Source of the DNA: Streptomyces sp. NBC_01431
GTDB taxonomy: Bacteria > Actinomycetota > Actinomycetes > Streptomycetales > Streptomycetaceae
Direction: 5' to 3'
Assembly: GCF_036231355.1 (NCBI RefSeq)
Contig: NZ_CP109496.1
Location: 1,364,001 to 1,428,000, forward strand
DNA: 64,000 nucleotides
The notes under the pieces are model-generated. The model saw only the letters and a list, made by a program, of their open reading frames with translations. It made no database searches and was not told the origin of the DNA. Shown one piece after another: positions 50,361-59,839 of the stretch; position 1 is the stretch's first letter, and each line of letters begins with the position of its first letter. A program made the position numbers and the translations under genes.

Positions 50361-52373
50361 ATGCACAGCACCATCGCGGCCATGTATCCGCGGATGAGAA
50401 CCGGGATCTTCTTCACCCCCACCACCGAAGGTGACGGTGTCCTCCTAACCAACGGCAGTGAGGTCGTCTCCTTCCTGGGCGCCTCCACTTACGCCTGGCT
50501 GGACAGACTCTCCCCGCACCTCGACGGCTCGCACAGCGTGGCCGATCTGACGGCCAGCCTGCCGCCCGCGCCCCGGCAGATGGTGGAGAAACTCGTCGGC
50601 GCCCTTCACGAGGCCGGTCTGGTCCGTGACGTGAGCCAGGACCGGGCCCATTCCCTCACCGCGGACGAACTGGAGCTCTACGCCACCGAGATCGCGTTCG
50701 TCGAGGCCTTCCACACCTCCCCCGCCCTTCGCTTCCAGCGCTATCGCGAGACCCGGGTCGCGGTCATCGGGTCGGGCGCAGTCTTCGCCGCGGCCGTCGA
50801 GGGCGCACTGCTGACGGGAGTCGCCCGGCTGTCCGCGCGGCCCACCCCCGAGCGGGGCTCCGAGGACCGTGTACGGGAGCGCCTCGTCGAACTCACCGTC
50901 GAGGCGGGGCGGCGCGATCCCGGTCAGCGGCTGGAGACCGCGGCGCTCGATCCGGCCGATCCGGTGGCGCTGCGCGACGCGGTCGAGGCCGCCGATCTGG
51001 TCCTCTACGCGGCTGACCGCACCGACCCCGGCGCGCTGCGCGCACTCGACGGGATCTGTGCCGACCTCGGGCGGACCCTCATCCCCGTCACCCTGTACCG
51101 GGACGAGGCGTGGGTGGGGCCGACGTGTGCCGCGGACCGGCCGGAGACGCGGTGGGAGAGCCTATGGCTCCGGCTGGGCGAGCGGCCCGAAGCCGAACGG
51201 GACCGGCCCCGGTTCCTCACCGGCCCGGTGCCCGGCATCGTCGCCAACCACCTGATCTTCCGCGCGTTCGAGCACCTCACTGGAGGCGCGGACGCGTCCG
51301 CGCCGGACGAGGACGGCCCCGGCCGGGCGTCGGGCACCGTACGCCTCGATCTGGAGACCCTCCAGACCTCGGCCCACGAACTGGCACCGCATCCGCTGGT
51401 GCGCCGGGGCGACCGGAGCACCGACGGGCGACGGATCCGGGAACTCGCCGACGGAGCGGCCGTGGATGCGTCCGAACTCGCCGCGCGCGTCGTCCCCCTG
51501 ACCGACGACCGGCTCGGCATCCTCGGCCCCGTGTCGGAGGCGCACCTCGAACAGTTCCCGCTGCGCGTGGTCCGCCTCGCAGTGACGGATCCGCACCGGC
51601 CGGGAACGCCGTTCACCGTATGGGGCGCCGGATCCGATTTCCCTCGGTCCCAGGACGCCGCCCTGCGCCACGGGCTCGCCGCCCATGCCGTCCGCTCCGC
51701 CGCCGCGACGACGCTCACCGACGGCGTGACCGGCGTCCGCCTCGTGGACGGCGCCAACCTAACGGTGCCGGCGGCGCAGGTCTTCGTCCCGGCAGGCGAC
51801 GCCGAGGCCGGCGTCCTTCCGGTCGGTACGGCCGGGGCGGCTACCTGGGCAGCCGCTGTCGAACAGGGCCTGCTCGACCACGTCCTGCGCGGCGCGCCCG
51901 CCGGGGCTGCCCGGAAGTCGGCGGACCGCCGAACCACGGCACAGCTCGATCTGACCGCCGGGTCACAGCGGTTCCTGGAGCTGCTCGCGGCATCGGGCAA
52001 GGCCCTCACCGCGTACGCCGTGGACGCACCCGCAGGAGTGCACCTGTACGCCTTCCAGCTCGGCGCCGACCCGGCAGCCCTTGTCGAGCACGGCGCAGGG
52101 TTCACGGCGGCCGAAGCCGTCGAGGCGGGGCTCGGCCGGCTCCTGCTGGCCTGGCAGGCCGACAACGCGGGGCAGCCCGAGTACGCGCCCGCTCCCGCGG
52201 TGAACCTGCGGACGTCTGCGGCCGACACACGCGCGGACGCGTTGCGCCACGCCCCGTTCGTCGAGGCCCTGCACACTGCCGGTGCCGTGGCGGTGGCGGT
52301 TCCGCTCGACGGCGACCCGGCCGTGCAAGCCGTACTTCCCTACCTGGTCAGGGTGGTGCTGCTCGATGCCTGA
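50361..52373 (+). CDS. Ocin-ThiF-like cyclodehydratase partner (thiazole/oxazole RiPP)
   Basis: 670 residues from ATG 50361; the frame is open from GTG 50238, and neither has a strong ribosome site, so the start is uncertain. N-terminal region (MYPRMRTGIFFTPTTEGDGV through about 110) resembles the RiPP recognition part that binds the leader. A Rossmann-like ThiF/E1-like section follows (RETRVAVIGSGAVFAAAVEG). Proteins of this family (the 'F-protein' or bacteriocin maturation protein of thiopeptide clusters) present the precursor to the YcaO enzyme. Its stop overlaps the YcaO gene start by 8 bp. Confidence 0.8.
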   Translation: MHSTIAAMYPRMRTGIFFTPTTEGDGVLLTNGSEVVSFLGASTYAWLDRLSPHLDGSHSVADLTASLPPAPRQMVEKLVGALHEAGLVRDVSQDRAHSLTADELELYATEIAFVEAFHTSPALRFQRYRETRVAVIGSGAVFAAAVEGALLTGVARLSARPTPERGSEDRVRERLVELTVEAGRRDPGQRLETAALDPADPVALRDAVEAADLVLYAADRTDPGALRALDGICADLGRTLIPVTLYRDEAWVGPTCAADRPETRWESLWLRLGERPEAERDRPRFLTGPVPGIVANHLIFRAFEHLTGGADASAPDEDGPGRASGTVRLDLETLQTSAHELAPHPLVRRGDRSTDGRRIRELADGAAVDASELAARVVPLTDDRLGILGPVSEAHLEQFPLRVVRLAVTDPHRPGTPFTVWGAGSDFPRSQDAALRHGLAAHAVRSAAATTLTDGVTGVRLVDGANLTVPAAQVFVPAGDAEAGVLPVGTAGAATWAAAVEQGLLDHVLRGAPAGAARKSADRRTTAQLDLTAGSQRFLELLAASGKALTAYAVDAPAGVHLYAFQLGADPAALVEHGAGFTAAEAVEAGLGRLLLAWQADNAGQPEYAPAPAVNLRTSAADTRADALRHAPFVEALHTAGAVAVAVPLDGDPAVQAVLPYLVRVVLLDA

Positions 52374-54402
52374 GGAGACTCGGAACCCCGTTCCCGCCCG
52401 TACGGTCGCCGTCGTCGGTGACGGCGGCTTGCTTGAGGCGGCCGTCACCCGGGCCGCGTCCCGCGGCTTCCGTGTGCTGCGCCCTGGAGACGCGGCGGAC
52501 GCCGACGCACTGCGCTCCTGTGCGGCCGTCCTGGTCGCGAGTGACAGCGCGAGCACCGCCTGGCACCCCGACGTACGCGGCGCCGCTGAAACCGTCGGCA
52601 TCCCCTGGATCCCGGTCGGCACCGACACGGACGCCATCCATGTGGGACCGGTGGCCGCGGGCATCGGGCAGGCCTGTCCGACCTGCGCGGACTGGCGCCG
52701 CCGTCTCGCGCGGGACCAAGCGGGGCACCACGAGACCCTCCGCGCCCGCCACGGCGCCGCGTTGGCGGCGCTGCCCTCCCGGCTCCGTACCCGCCCGGCC
52801 GCCGCCGTGGCCGCGGAACTCGCAGTCTCCCTGCTGGAATCCGCCCTGTCCGGGGTAGCTCCCCATGACACCGTGACCGGCACGGACGGCATGGCCGTCC
52901 GCCGTCCGGGCGACGTGTTCCTGCGGGTCGAGTTGGACTCACTCGCCACCAGTTCCCACCGCTACCTGCCCTACTCCCTCTGCGAGGACTGCGGAGGCCT
53001 GCCCGACGACGACGCCGGGCCAGCGCACATCGTTCCCGCCTCCCGTCCCAAGCCCGCGCCCGATGTCTTCCGCGTGCAGAACGTGGTGGCCCGCGAGCAG
53101 GAGCTGTACGACCTGTACGTCGACGGAACCGCCGGTGTGGTCCCCACGGTGAAGGACGAACGCGGCGGCCCCCTGCCACGTGCCATGGCCCCGCTGAGCT
53201 CGCTGCGCGGCAACAACTCCCAGAACGGCTGGGGCCGTACGACCGACTACCGGTCCTCCCGCATCACCGCCGTCCTGGAGGCCCTGGAGCGCTTCGGCGG
53301 CGAGGAGCCCCGCGGCCGTCGTACGTCGGTCACGGCCAGCCGCCGCGAGCTGGGTACGCGCGCCGTCGACCCGCGCGCCTTCGGCCTCTATCCGGACGAG
53401 CGCCACGAACTGCCGAACTTCCCCTACACCCGGTACGACGAGGATCTGGTGATGCCCTGGGTGTGGGGCTACTCGTTCGCCCGGGGCGAGGCGGTACTGG
53501 TGCCGGAGCGGTACGCCTACTACGCCGCCCACAGCCACGAGGATCCCCGGTTCGTGTACGAGATCTCCAACGGCTGCGCCATGGGCGGCTGTCTGGAGGA
53601 GGCCGTCCTGTGCGGTCTGCTGGAAGTCGCCGAACGGGACGCCTTCCTGATGACCTGGTACGGACAGATGCCCATCCCCCGGGTCGACCCCGCCAGCGCA
53701 CGGGACCGCTCCATCCCGATGATGATCGAGCACCTGCGTCACCGGACCGGGTACGAGATCCAGCTCTACTCGGCCACGCTGGAGCAGGGCGTCCCGTGCT
53801 TCTGGGCGGTGGGGCTCGACACCCTCGGCGATCCGGGGAGGCCCCGGATCCTGTGCGCGGGCGGCTCCGCGCTCCAGCCCGAGAAGGCCGTGGTCAACGT
53901 CCTGCACGAGATGGGGCACCTGCTGGAGCACGCGAAGCTCTACGACTCCGCGGAGCAGGACCGCGCCGCCCGCATGGTGGCGGACCCGTCGCTGGTCAAG
54001 GTGATGGGCGACCACTCGGTGCTCTACAGCCACCGGGACGCGTTCGACCGGTTCGACTTCCTGTTGTCGGAGCGCGAGGCACGGCCGTTCGCCGACTTCG
54101 AGGAACAGTGGCGGTGGCCCGTCCACACCGATCTGCGGTCCGACCTGGACGAGATGGTGCGCCGCTACCTGGACCGCGGCCTGGACGTCCTCGTCGTCGA
54201 CCAGACGACGCCGGAGCACCGGGCTGGCGGATTCGCCTGCGCGAAGGTGATGGTGCCCGGCACCCTGCCGATGACCTTCGGGCACCGGAACAGGCGTGTC
54301 GACGGGCTGCCGCGGCTCTTGAGCGTTCCGTACGAACTGGGGTACCGCGACCGGGTCCTGACTCCCGGGGACATCAATCCCCATCCCCACCCCTTCCCCT
54401 GA
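52366..54402 (+). CDS. YcaO azole cyclodehydratase with N-terminal ThiF-like zinc domain
   Basis: 678 residues from ATG 52366. The N-terminal ThiF/E1-like domain carries a Cys tetrad (C104, C107, C206, C209: ACPTCADW and SLCEDCGG) for structural zinc. The YcaO domain (about 245-678) has the ATP-binding helices SSRITAVLEALERFGGE and CLEEAVLCGLLEVAERDA and ends in PHPHPFP, the PxPxP C-terminus typical of azoline-forming YcaOs. Uses ATP to cyclodehydrate Cys (and possibly Ser) to thiazoline or oxazoline. Works with the ThiF-like partner upstream and the SagB dehydrogenases downstream. Confidence 0.92.
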   Translation: MPEETRNPVPARTVAVVGDGGLLEAAVTRAASRGFRVLRPGDAADADALRSCAAVLVASDSASTAWHPDVRGAAETVGIPWIPVGTDTDAIHVGPVAAGIGQACPTCADWRRRLARDQAGHHETLRARHGAALAALPSRLRTRPAAAVAAELAVSLLESALSGVAPHDTVTGTDGMAVRRPGDVFLRVELDSLATSSHRYLPYSLCEDCGGLPDDDAGPAHIVPASRPKPAPDVFRVQNVVAREQELYDLYVDGTAGVVPTVKDERGGPLPRAMAPLSSLRGNNSQNGWGRTTDYRSSRITAVLEALERFGGEEPRGRRTSVTASRRELGTRAVDPRAFGLYPDERHELPNFPYTRYDEDLVMPWVWGYSFARGEAVLVPERYAYYAAHSHEDPRFVYEISNGCAMGGCLEEAVLCGLLEVAERDAFLMTWYGQMPIPRVDPASARDRSIPMMIEHLRHRTGYEIQLYSATLEQGVPCFWAVGLDTLGDPGRPRILCAGGSALQPEKAVVNVLHEMGHLLEHAKLYDSAEQDRAARMVADPSLVKVMGDHSVLYSHRDAFDRFDFLLSEREARPFADFEEQWRWPVHTDLRSDLDEMVRRYLDRGLDVLVVDQTTPEHRAGGFACAKVMVPGTLPMTFGHRNRRVDGLPRLLSVPYELGYRDRVLTPGDINPHPHPFP

Positions 54403-54413
54403 GGACTGCACGG

Positions 54414-56045
54414 ATGACGGCCATCGAACAGCGGGACGGGCACACCGCGTCGCCAGGCGCCCGGTACTGGCACCGGTCCCTGCACGACTACGCCGCCATG
54501 ACGGCGGGGGCTCCGGGGGGCCGCGAGGGCGGCCCCGGGGAGCCCGCGAGGTTCACCCGGTTCGGCGCGCTGCCGCGGTACCCGCTGCCGGCGCCCGTGG
54601 GGGAACTCGCCCCGCTCCCCGTGACCGCCCCGGACGCCGCCTTCCACTCGGCGCTGCTCCACTACTCCTGCGGTGTGCTGCGGACCGAGTTCGGTCCGAC
54701 GGCCCGCTGGCCCTATCACCGGGCAACGCCCTCCGCCCGGTGCTTCGCCCCCGTCGAGACGTACCTCTGGACCCCCGGGCACGAGGGGCTCCCGGCCGGT
54801 GTCTACGCCTATGACCCGGCGCACCACGCGCTGGTGCCGGTGCGCTCCGGAGACCATCAGGCCGTCCTGAGCGGGGCATTGGGCGCGGACCTCGACGACG
54901 CCGTGGGGGCGCTGCTGCTCTCGACGGTCTTCTGGCGGACGGCCTTCCGCTACGGCGACTACGCCTACCGGCTGTGCGCGCAGGAGACCGGACTGGTCGC
55001 GGGGAACGTCATGATGGTCGCGGATGCCCTCGGCACGCAGGCGCACCTGCACCACCAGTTCCTCGACGGAACCCTGGAGCGGCTCGTCGGAGCCACCCGC
55101 CCGCAGGAGAGCATGGCCGCGGTCCTGCCCCTGTACCCCCGGCGGGACACGGGCCACAGGCCGGTCCTGCAAAGCGGAGCGGCGTATACGGAGAAGGCGC
55201 TGTCCGCTCTCCTCAAGCCCGCGGTCGGCCGGCCGGCGTCGCCCTCGACCGGGATCGGCACGCTGGTCGAGCTGACCGGGATCGACGCGGCTGCCCGGCT
55301 CACGGACACGGCGTCCTTCTCCCGGCTGCCCGCCGGTCCGGCTCCCGCACGGCGAACGGGCGATGCGGAGGCCCGTGCCGTCGATCTGGCGCACTGCCTG
55401 CGGCAGCGCACCTCGGGCAGCCCCGCCTTCAACCCGGCCCGCCGGCCTGTCCCCTTGGACGGGATCCGCCGCGTGCTCGGTCCGCTGTTCGACCCCTGGC
55501 CGTCCGATGCGGTGCCGGACGGCGCGGCGCCGCCCGTCACCGCCCATCTCTGGGCGGTCAACGTCAGCGGGCTCGCCGACGGAGTGCACTGGGTGGCACC
55601 GGGCGGACTCCACCGGCTCGGGTCCGCCGCCCCCCTCCTCGCCCGGGACATCGGCATGGAGGCGGCCAACGTCAACTACCGAGCCGTCGCGGCCGTGGTG
55701 TTCCTCTCGGCCCCGCGCGCGGTCGCCCAGGAAGTCTTCGGTGACCGGGCGTTCCGCGTCCTGCACCACGAGGCCGGAGCCGTCGCGCAGCGGCTGTGCG
55801 TACGGAGCGCCGCCGAGGGGCTCGCCGCCAGGATCCACAACGGCTACGCGGCGCGGACGTTGTCAGGCGTACTGGAGCTGCCGCCGGGGCACGAGCCGCT
55901 GTTCCAGATAGCGCTCGGCGTCCCTGGGCCCGACGAACGCTATCTGATGCCGGTCTCCCGGCTCTCGACGACCGCTCAGCGGCCCGGACACCCCGGCGGG
56001 CCCACCTCTGCCGCACCGGCACGGAACGAGGTACAGATCGCATGA
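54414..56045 (+). CDS. SagB-type azoline dehydrogenase 1
   Basis: 543 residues from ATG 54414, with gagg 9 bp upstream. Two nitroreductase-like halves: the first with PSARCFAPVETYLWTPGHEG and FRYGDYAYRLCAQETGLVAG, the second with VTAHLWAVNVSGLADGVHWV and a Rossmann-like C-terminus. SagB enzymes use FMN to oxidise azolines to azoles. It is the first of two consecutive SagB-type proteins. Confidence 0.83.
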   Translation: MTAIEQRDGHTASPGARYWHRSLHDYAAMTAGAPGGREGGPGEPARFTRFGALPRYPLPAPVGELAPLPVTAPDAAFHSALLHYSCGVLRTEFGPTARWPYHRATPSARCFAPVETYLWTPGHEGLPAGVYAYDPAHHALVPVRSGDHQAVLSGALGADLDDAVGALLLSTVFWRTAFRYGDYAYRLCAQETGLVAGNVMMVADALGTQAHLHHQFLDGTLERLVGATRPQESMAAVLPLYPRRDTGHRPVLQSGAAYTEKALSALLKPAVGRPASPSTGIGTLVELTGIDAAARLTDTASFSRLPAGPAPARRTGDAEARAVDLAHCLRQRTSGSPAFNPARRPVPLDGIRRVLGPLFDPWPSDAVPDGAAPPVTAHLWAVNVSGLADGVHWVAPGGLHRLGSAAPLLARDIGMEAANVNYRAVAAVVFLSAPRAVAQEVFGDRAFRVLHHEAGAVAQRLCVRSAAEGLAARIHNGYAARTLSGVLELPPGHEPLFQIALGVPGPDERYLMPVSRLSTTAQRPGHPGGPTSAAPARNEVQIA

Positions 56046-57604
56046 CCGCACACGCTCCGTCCGCCGGCGCGACGGCACTGGGATTCCTCGGCTCCGGCCA
56101 TCAGCCACCGGACGCCCTGCCCGCGGCGGACCCGGCCCGTCTCCCGCCAGTCCACAAGCGCTACCCGTCCGCCCCCTGGGTGCCCCTCCCGTCCGGCGAC
56201 GAGCCGTCGGTGGACGCCCTGCTCCCGCGCCTGTCCTGGCTGCTGCGGCAGACCGCCGGGCTCACCAGGATGCGCTGGATGAGCGGTCTCATGCCGCTCG
56301 GTCTGAGCGGCTCCGGTACGCCGCGGGACCGGCGGGTGCTGCTCTCCCCCGGCCGGACAGGGGCGGCGTCCGGCTCGCGCTACCCCGTGGAGGTCTACGT
56401 CGCGCACGGCGCGTCGGACGGTGTCCCGGCCGGGCTCGCCCACTACGACCCCGTGCACCACGTACTGGAACGCTTGCGGGACGGTGACGGCCGGGGCCGG
56501 CTGCTCGGCCTGCTGAGCACTCCGCCGGAGCGGGAGCCCGAGCTGGTACTGCTCCTGACAAGCGTGCTGTGGCGCAACGCGGCCAAGTACGGCGTGTTCG
56601 GCTATCGGTTGCAGAGCCTGGATGTCGGGGTCGTGGCCGCCCAGGCGGTGGCCGCCGCGGAGGCGACGGGGCTGATGGCCACCATCCACCTGCACTACGA
56701 CGACACGGCCCTGGACGAGGTCCTCAGCCTGTCCCCCTTTGCCGAGAGCGTCTTCGCGGTGGTCACCCTGCACCGGGCGGAGGACCGGCCCGCACCCCGC
56801 GCGGAGCGGAACGCCCCGTGGTACGGCCCCGTACCCGAGGCCGTACCCGGCCCGGCATCGATCTCCGCGGTCCCCGAGATGGCGGAGGCGGCCGCCCTGC
56901 ACTCCGCGATCCGCGCCGCGGCGCCCGGTTCCCGGGGGTGGCTCCCGGCGTGGTCACCGGAGGCCGGTGCGCTCCCGCACGCGCTGCCGACGGCGGACCT
57001 GAAGCTTGCCGACGGCTTCGCCGGACGGCGTACCGTCTACGGCTACCGGCCCGCTCCGGTGCCGGAGCACACGCTCGCGGCTCTGCTCGCCGCGGCCGCC
57101 GCGCCCCTCCCCACGGACACTCCGGACAGGGCGGACGCACTGGCCCTGCGGCTCGCCGGGGTGGTGCAGCGCGTCCACGCGGTGGCGACGGGCGCCCATG
57201 TCTACGACCCCGTCGGGCATGCGCTGATCCCCACCCGACCGGCGGAGGCCGTGCGGGCGATGATCGGCGCGGCCAAGAGCCCCATGCTGGCCGACGAGTG
57301 CCGCACCGCCACCGCGACCCTGGCGCCCTGCGGTGATCTGCGGGCGGGCATCGAGCGGTTCGGCGACCGCTGGTACCGGACGCAGAACATCGCGGCAGGA
57401 GCCCTCGCCCAGCGCGTCGCACTGGCTGCGGCCGCGGTCGGGCTGGAAAGCCACGTGCACTGCGACTTCGACCCGGACCGCGCCGCCTCGGCCCTCGGCC
57501 TCGGCCCTGGTCCCGGATCGCTCCAGCCGCTGGTGGTGGTGACCGTGGGGCCCCCGTCCCCGCAGCACTCGGACCCGCAGCTGCCGCTCCGGGACCGGGC
57601 ATGA
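56042..57604 (+). CDS. SagB-type azoline dehydrogenase 2
   Basis: 520 residues from ATG 56042 (ATGA overlap). The first half carries LLSPGRTGAASGSRYPVEVY, then WRNAAKYGVFGYRLQSLDVG; the second half GRRTVYGYRPAPVPEHTLAA and a final nitroreductase helix RTQNIAAGALAQRVALAAAA. Same enzyme family as the neighbour but diverged. Two dehydrogenases could oxidise different azolines or form a heteromer; one may have a structural role. Confidence 0.82.
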   Translation: MTAHAPSAGATALGFLGSGHQPPDALPAADPARLPPVHKRYPSAPWVPLPSGDEPSVDALLPRLSWLLRQTAGLTRMRWMSGLMPLGLSGSGTPRDRRVLLSPGRTGAASGSRYPVEVYVAHGASDGVPAGLAHYDPVHHVLERLRDGDGRGRLLGLLSTPPEREPELVLLLTSVLWRNAAKYGVFGYRLQSLDVGVVAAQAVAAAEATGLMATIHLHYDDTALDEVLSLSPFAESVFAVVTLHRAEDRPAPRAERNAPWYGPVPEAVPGPASISAVPEMAEAAALHSAIRAAAPGSRGWLPAWSPEAGALPHALPTADLKLADGFAGRRTVYGYRPAPVPEHTLAALLAAAAAPLPTDTPDRADALALRLAGVVQRVHAVATGAHVYDPVGHALIPTRPAEAVRAMIGAAKSPMLADECRTATATLAPCGDLRAGIERFGDRWYRTQNIAAGALAQRVALAAAAVGLESHVHCDFDPDRAASALGLGPGPGSLQPLVVVTVGPPSPQHSDPQLPLRDRA

Positions 57605-57650
57605 GAACCCCACCCGCACCCCTGCCCGGCAGACGGAAGGACACCAGCTG

Positions 57651-58826
57651 ATGGATCTCTACGATGTCGTGGTCGTTGGCGCGCGGAGCGCGGGAGCCTC
57701 CACCGCGATGCTCTTCGCACGCGCCGGCTACCGGGTCCTCCTCCTGGACCGGATGCGCTTCCCCAGCGACACCCTCTCCACGCAGCACATCCACCGGCCC
57801 GGCCTGCGGCTGCTCAAACGGTGGGGCCTGCTGGGGCGGCTGGCCGACACCGGCTGCCCGCCGGTGCGTCGGATCTCCTACACCCTGGGAGACCTCAGGC
57901 TCGAGGGGGCTGTACCGGTGGAGGAAGGTATCGACGCGGTCTACGCGCCGCGCCGGTTCGTCCTCGACAGCCTCCTGATCGACGGGGCGGTTGAGTCCGG
58001 CGTGAAGTTCCACGAGGGGTGCACCGTGACCGGCGTGCTGTCCGACGACGGCAGGGTGTCCGGTGTGGAGTGGCGCACGGCCGCGGGGTCCACGGGCCGG
58101 GCGCACGCCCGGCTGGTGGTTGGCGCGGACGGGATGCGCTCGACCATGGCCAAGCACGTCGGCGCCCGTACGGTGCAGGAGGACGCTCCGCGCACCTGCG
58201 TCTACTACGGCTACTGGGAGGGCCTGCCTGCGGAATTCGAGGTGTACGAGCGGACCGGCAGGCTGATCGGTGTCGTCGCCACGCATGACGAACTGACCCT
58301 GGTGGCTGCCTACTTCCCGCAGGAGGAGTTCCCCGGGATACGACGGGACCCCGCCGGGGCGTACCTGGAGACGCTCCGCACGACCGCCCCGGAACTGGCC
58401 GAACGTGCCGCGTCGGCGCGCCGGGTGGAGCACCTGCGGGGCACGGGGAGCCAGCTCAACTTCTTCCGCGAGACCACGGGGCCAGGCTGGGCCCTGGTCG
58501 GCGACGCCTCGTGCCACAAGGATTCGATCACGGGAACCGGTATCAGTGACGCCTTCGAGCAGGCGTCACTGCTTGCCGGATCGGTCGGCAGTTCCCTTCA
58601 CGACGACCGGGCGACGGCCGTCGCGCTGGAGCGGTACGCAGCCAGCCATCAGCGGCTCCTGGAGCCGCGCTACGAGACGGCGCTCCAGAGCGCACGGCTC
58701 GAAGTGTCCCGGGAACGAATGGAGTTCACCCGCTGGATCTCCGGCGACCCGGCGTCCACCGAAGCGTTCCTGTCGGTGGCGGTGAGCCACATCGATCCCT
58801 CGCTGCTGGTCCCCGCCGCGGGGTGA
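57651..58826 (+). CDS. FAD-dependent monooxygenase/oxidoreductase (PHBH-fold)
   Basis: 391 residues from ATG 57651, with ggaagga about 12 bp upstream. FAD dinucleotide fold VVVGARSAGASTAMLFARAG, the DG motif in GADGMRSTMAKHVG, and the GD motif ALVGDASCHKDSITGTGISD. Group A flavin-monooxygenase or geranylgeranyl-reductase-like; the substrate is not evident. In this cluster it may hydroxylate the lone Trp or another side chain for glycosylation. Confidence 0.82.
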   Translation: MDLYDVVVVGARSAGASTAMLFARAGYRVLLLDRMRFPSDTLSTQHIHRPGLRLLKRWGLLGRLADTGCPPVRRISYTLGDLRLEGAVPVEEGIDAVYAPRRFVLDSLLIDGAVESGVKFHEGCTVTGVLSDDGRVSGVEWRTAAGSTGRAHARLVVGADGMRSTMAKHVGARTVQEDAPRTCVYYGYWEGLPAEFEVYERTGRLIGVVATHDELTLVAAYFPQEEFPGIRRDPAGAYLETLRTTAPELAERAASARRVEHLRGTGSQLNFFRETTGPGWALVGDASCHKDSITGTGISDAFEQASLLAGSVGSSLHDDRATAVALERYAASHQRLLEPRYETALQSARLEVSRERMEFTRWISGDPASTEAFLSVAVSHIDPSLLVPAAG

Positions 58827-58876
58827 GGGGGTCCCCGACGGTCTCGGCTGACCGGACCGGAAACCCCCCTACCCGG

Positions 58877-59569
58877 TCACGCCGCGGAGGCCCTGACCAG
58901 CCCCGTCTCGTAGGCGAGGATCACCGCTTGGGTCCGGTCGCGCAGCCCGAGCTTCTGACACAGGTGGTAGAGGTGCGATTTGACCGTGGCTTCGCTGAGC
59001 GACAGCATCTTGGCGATCACCAGGTTGGAGTGGCCGTTGGCGACGAGCGCCAAGACGTCACGCTCACGGCTGGTGAGCAACGAGAGCTGTGAGGCGGTCG
59101 CGGGAGCCATCTCCGGCGCCCGGTTGAGCAGCAGCCGAATCATCTGGACCGCAGGCGGCGACTTCAGCACCATCGCGCCGTCGGCGATGTCACGGATGGC
59201 TGCGGGGAGCGACTGCGGGTCGCAATTACCGGGCAGCAGCCCCTGTACCCCGCCCCGTAGCGCCGCGAGCATTTCGCTGTCCTCCGTGGCGGAGCTGAGC
59301 ATGAGGACCCCGGGCGCGGCAGCCCAGCCCAACCTCCTCAGAATCATTGCAATCGCGATGCCATCCATGACATCCGGATCGTGGCTGATCAACGCGACAT
59401 GAGGTCGCAACTCGCGAACGGCCGCCTCCACCTCATGTGTGTGCAGCGCCTCACCGACAACTGTCATGTCGGGCTCGCGTTCCAGAACGCTGGCCAGGCC
59501 CACGCGCATCAGATGGTTCGGGTCACACAGAAGGACCCGGATACAGTCACCCTCAATATCATTCGCCAC
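58877..59569 (-). CDS. Atypical NarL/LuxR-type regulator (orphan)
   Basis: 230 residues. The receiver-like domain begins VLLCDPNHLMRVGLASVLER but lacks the usual phospho-Asp and switch-Lys pattern: HVALISHDPDVMDGI replaces VVLMDIRMPGMDG, and GLLPGNCDP replaces YLLKDAS. The LuxR HTH is normal (GHSNLVIAKMLSLSEATVKS). So it is probably not switched by phosphorylation and may respond to a ligand. It is divergent from the P450/diiron operon with two palindromes between, and is the only regulator seen in the cluster. Confidence 0.82.
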   Translation of the reverse strand: MANDIEGDCIRVLLCDPNHLMRVGLASVLEREPDMTVVGEALHTHEVEAAVRELRPHVALISHDPDVMDGIAIAMILRRLGWAAAPGVLMLSSATEDSEMLAALRGGVQGLLPGNCDPQSLPAAIRDIADGAMVLKSPPAVQMIRLLLNRAPEMAPATASQLSLLTSRERDVLALVANGHSNLVIAKMLSLSEATVKSHLYHLCQKLGLRDRTQAVILAYETGLVRASAA

Positions 59570-59609
59570 AGCGCGAATTACCCCCGTAAATGCATGAACT
59601 CCTGCCGAG

Positions 59610-59629
59610 ATCGCCTAAGAGTTGGCGAT
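59610..59629. promoter_or_regulatory. Inverted repeat ATCGCCTAAGAGTTGGCGAT
   Basis: Arms ATCGCC/GGCGAT around an 8-bp spacer, 40 bp upstream of the regulator's start. Candidate binding site of a dimeric regulator. Confidence 0.5.
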
Positions 59630-59658
59630 TCGACTGGTCTGGACCATTACAGAGACTA

Positions 59659-59670
59659 CCGACATGTCGG
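59659..59670. promoter_or_regulatory. Perfect palindrome CCGACATGTCGG
   Basis: 12-bp perfect palindrome between the two divergent genes, about 30 bp from the inverted repeat at 59610. Confidence 0.45.
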
Positions 59671-59839
59671 TGCGAGGGCCAGCAGGTTGCACTCCGGTTT
59701 GCATCACACGCGAGCCCAAAGGGTGAGACGGGCTCCCGACTCAACCCGCAGGCGGGGAAACAAGATTGGCTGACGGGCGGACGACATCGTTCCTCGCCGG
59801 TGTCAGGGTGGTCCCCGTCAGCCAGTTCTGGGGGTACAG

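Larger units (their letters stand above)
59570..59839. promoter_or_regulatory. Divergent control region with two palindromes
   Basis: A 270-bp region between the LuxR-type gene and the P450 operon. It carries the inverted repeat at 59610-59629 and the palindrome at 59659-59670; both are candidates for autoregulated operators. Confidence 0.5.

Noticed and set aside
52366..57604. Thiopeptide cluster interpretation
   Set aside because: No dehydratase (LanB-like) or pyridine-forming cycloaddition enzyme is visible, and the core has one Ser and no Thr, so a linear azole-type product fits better.
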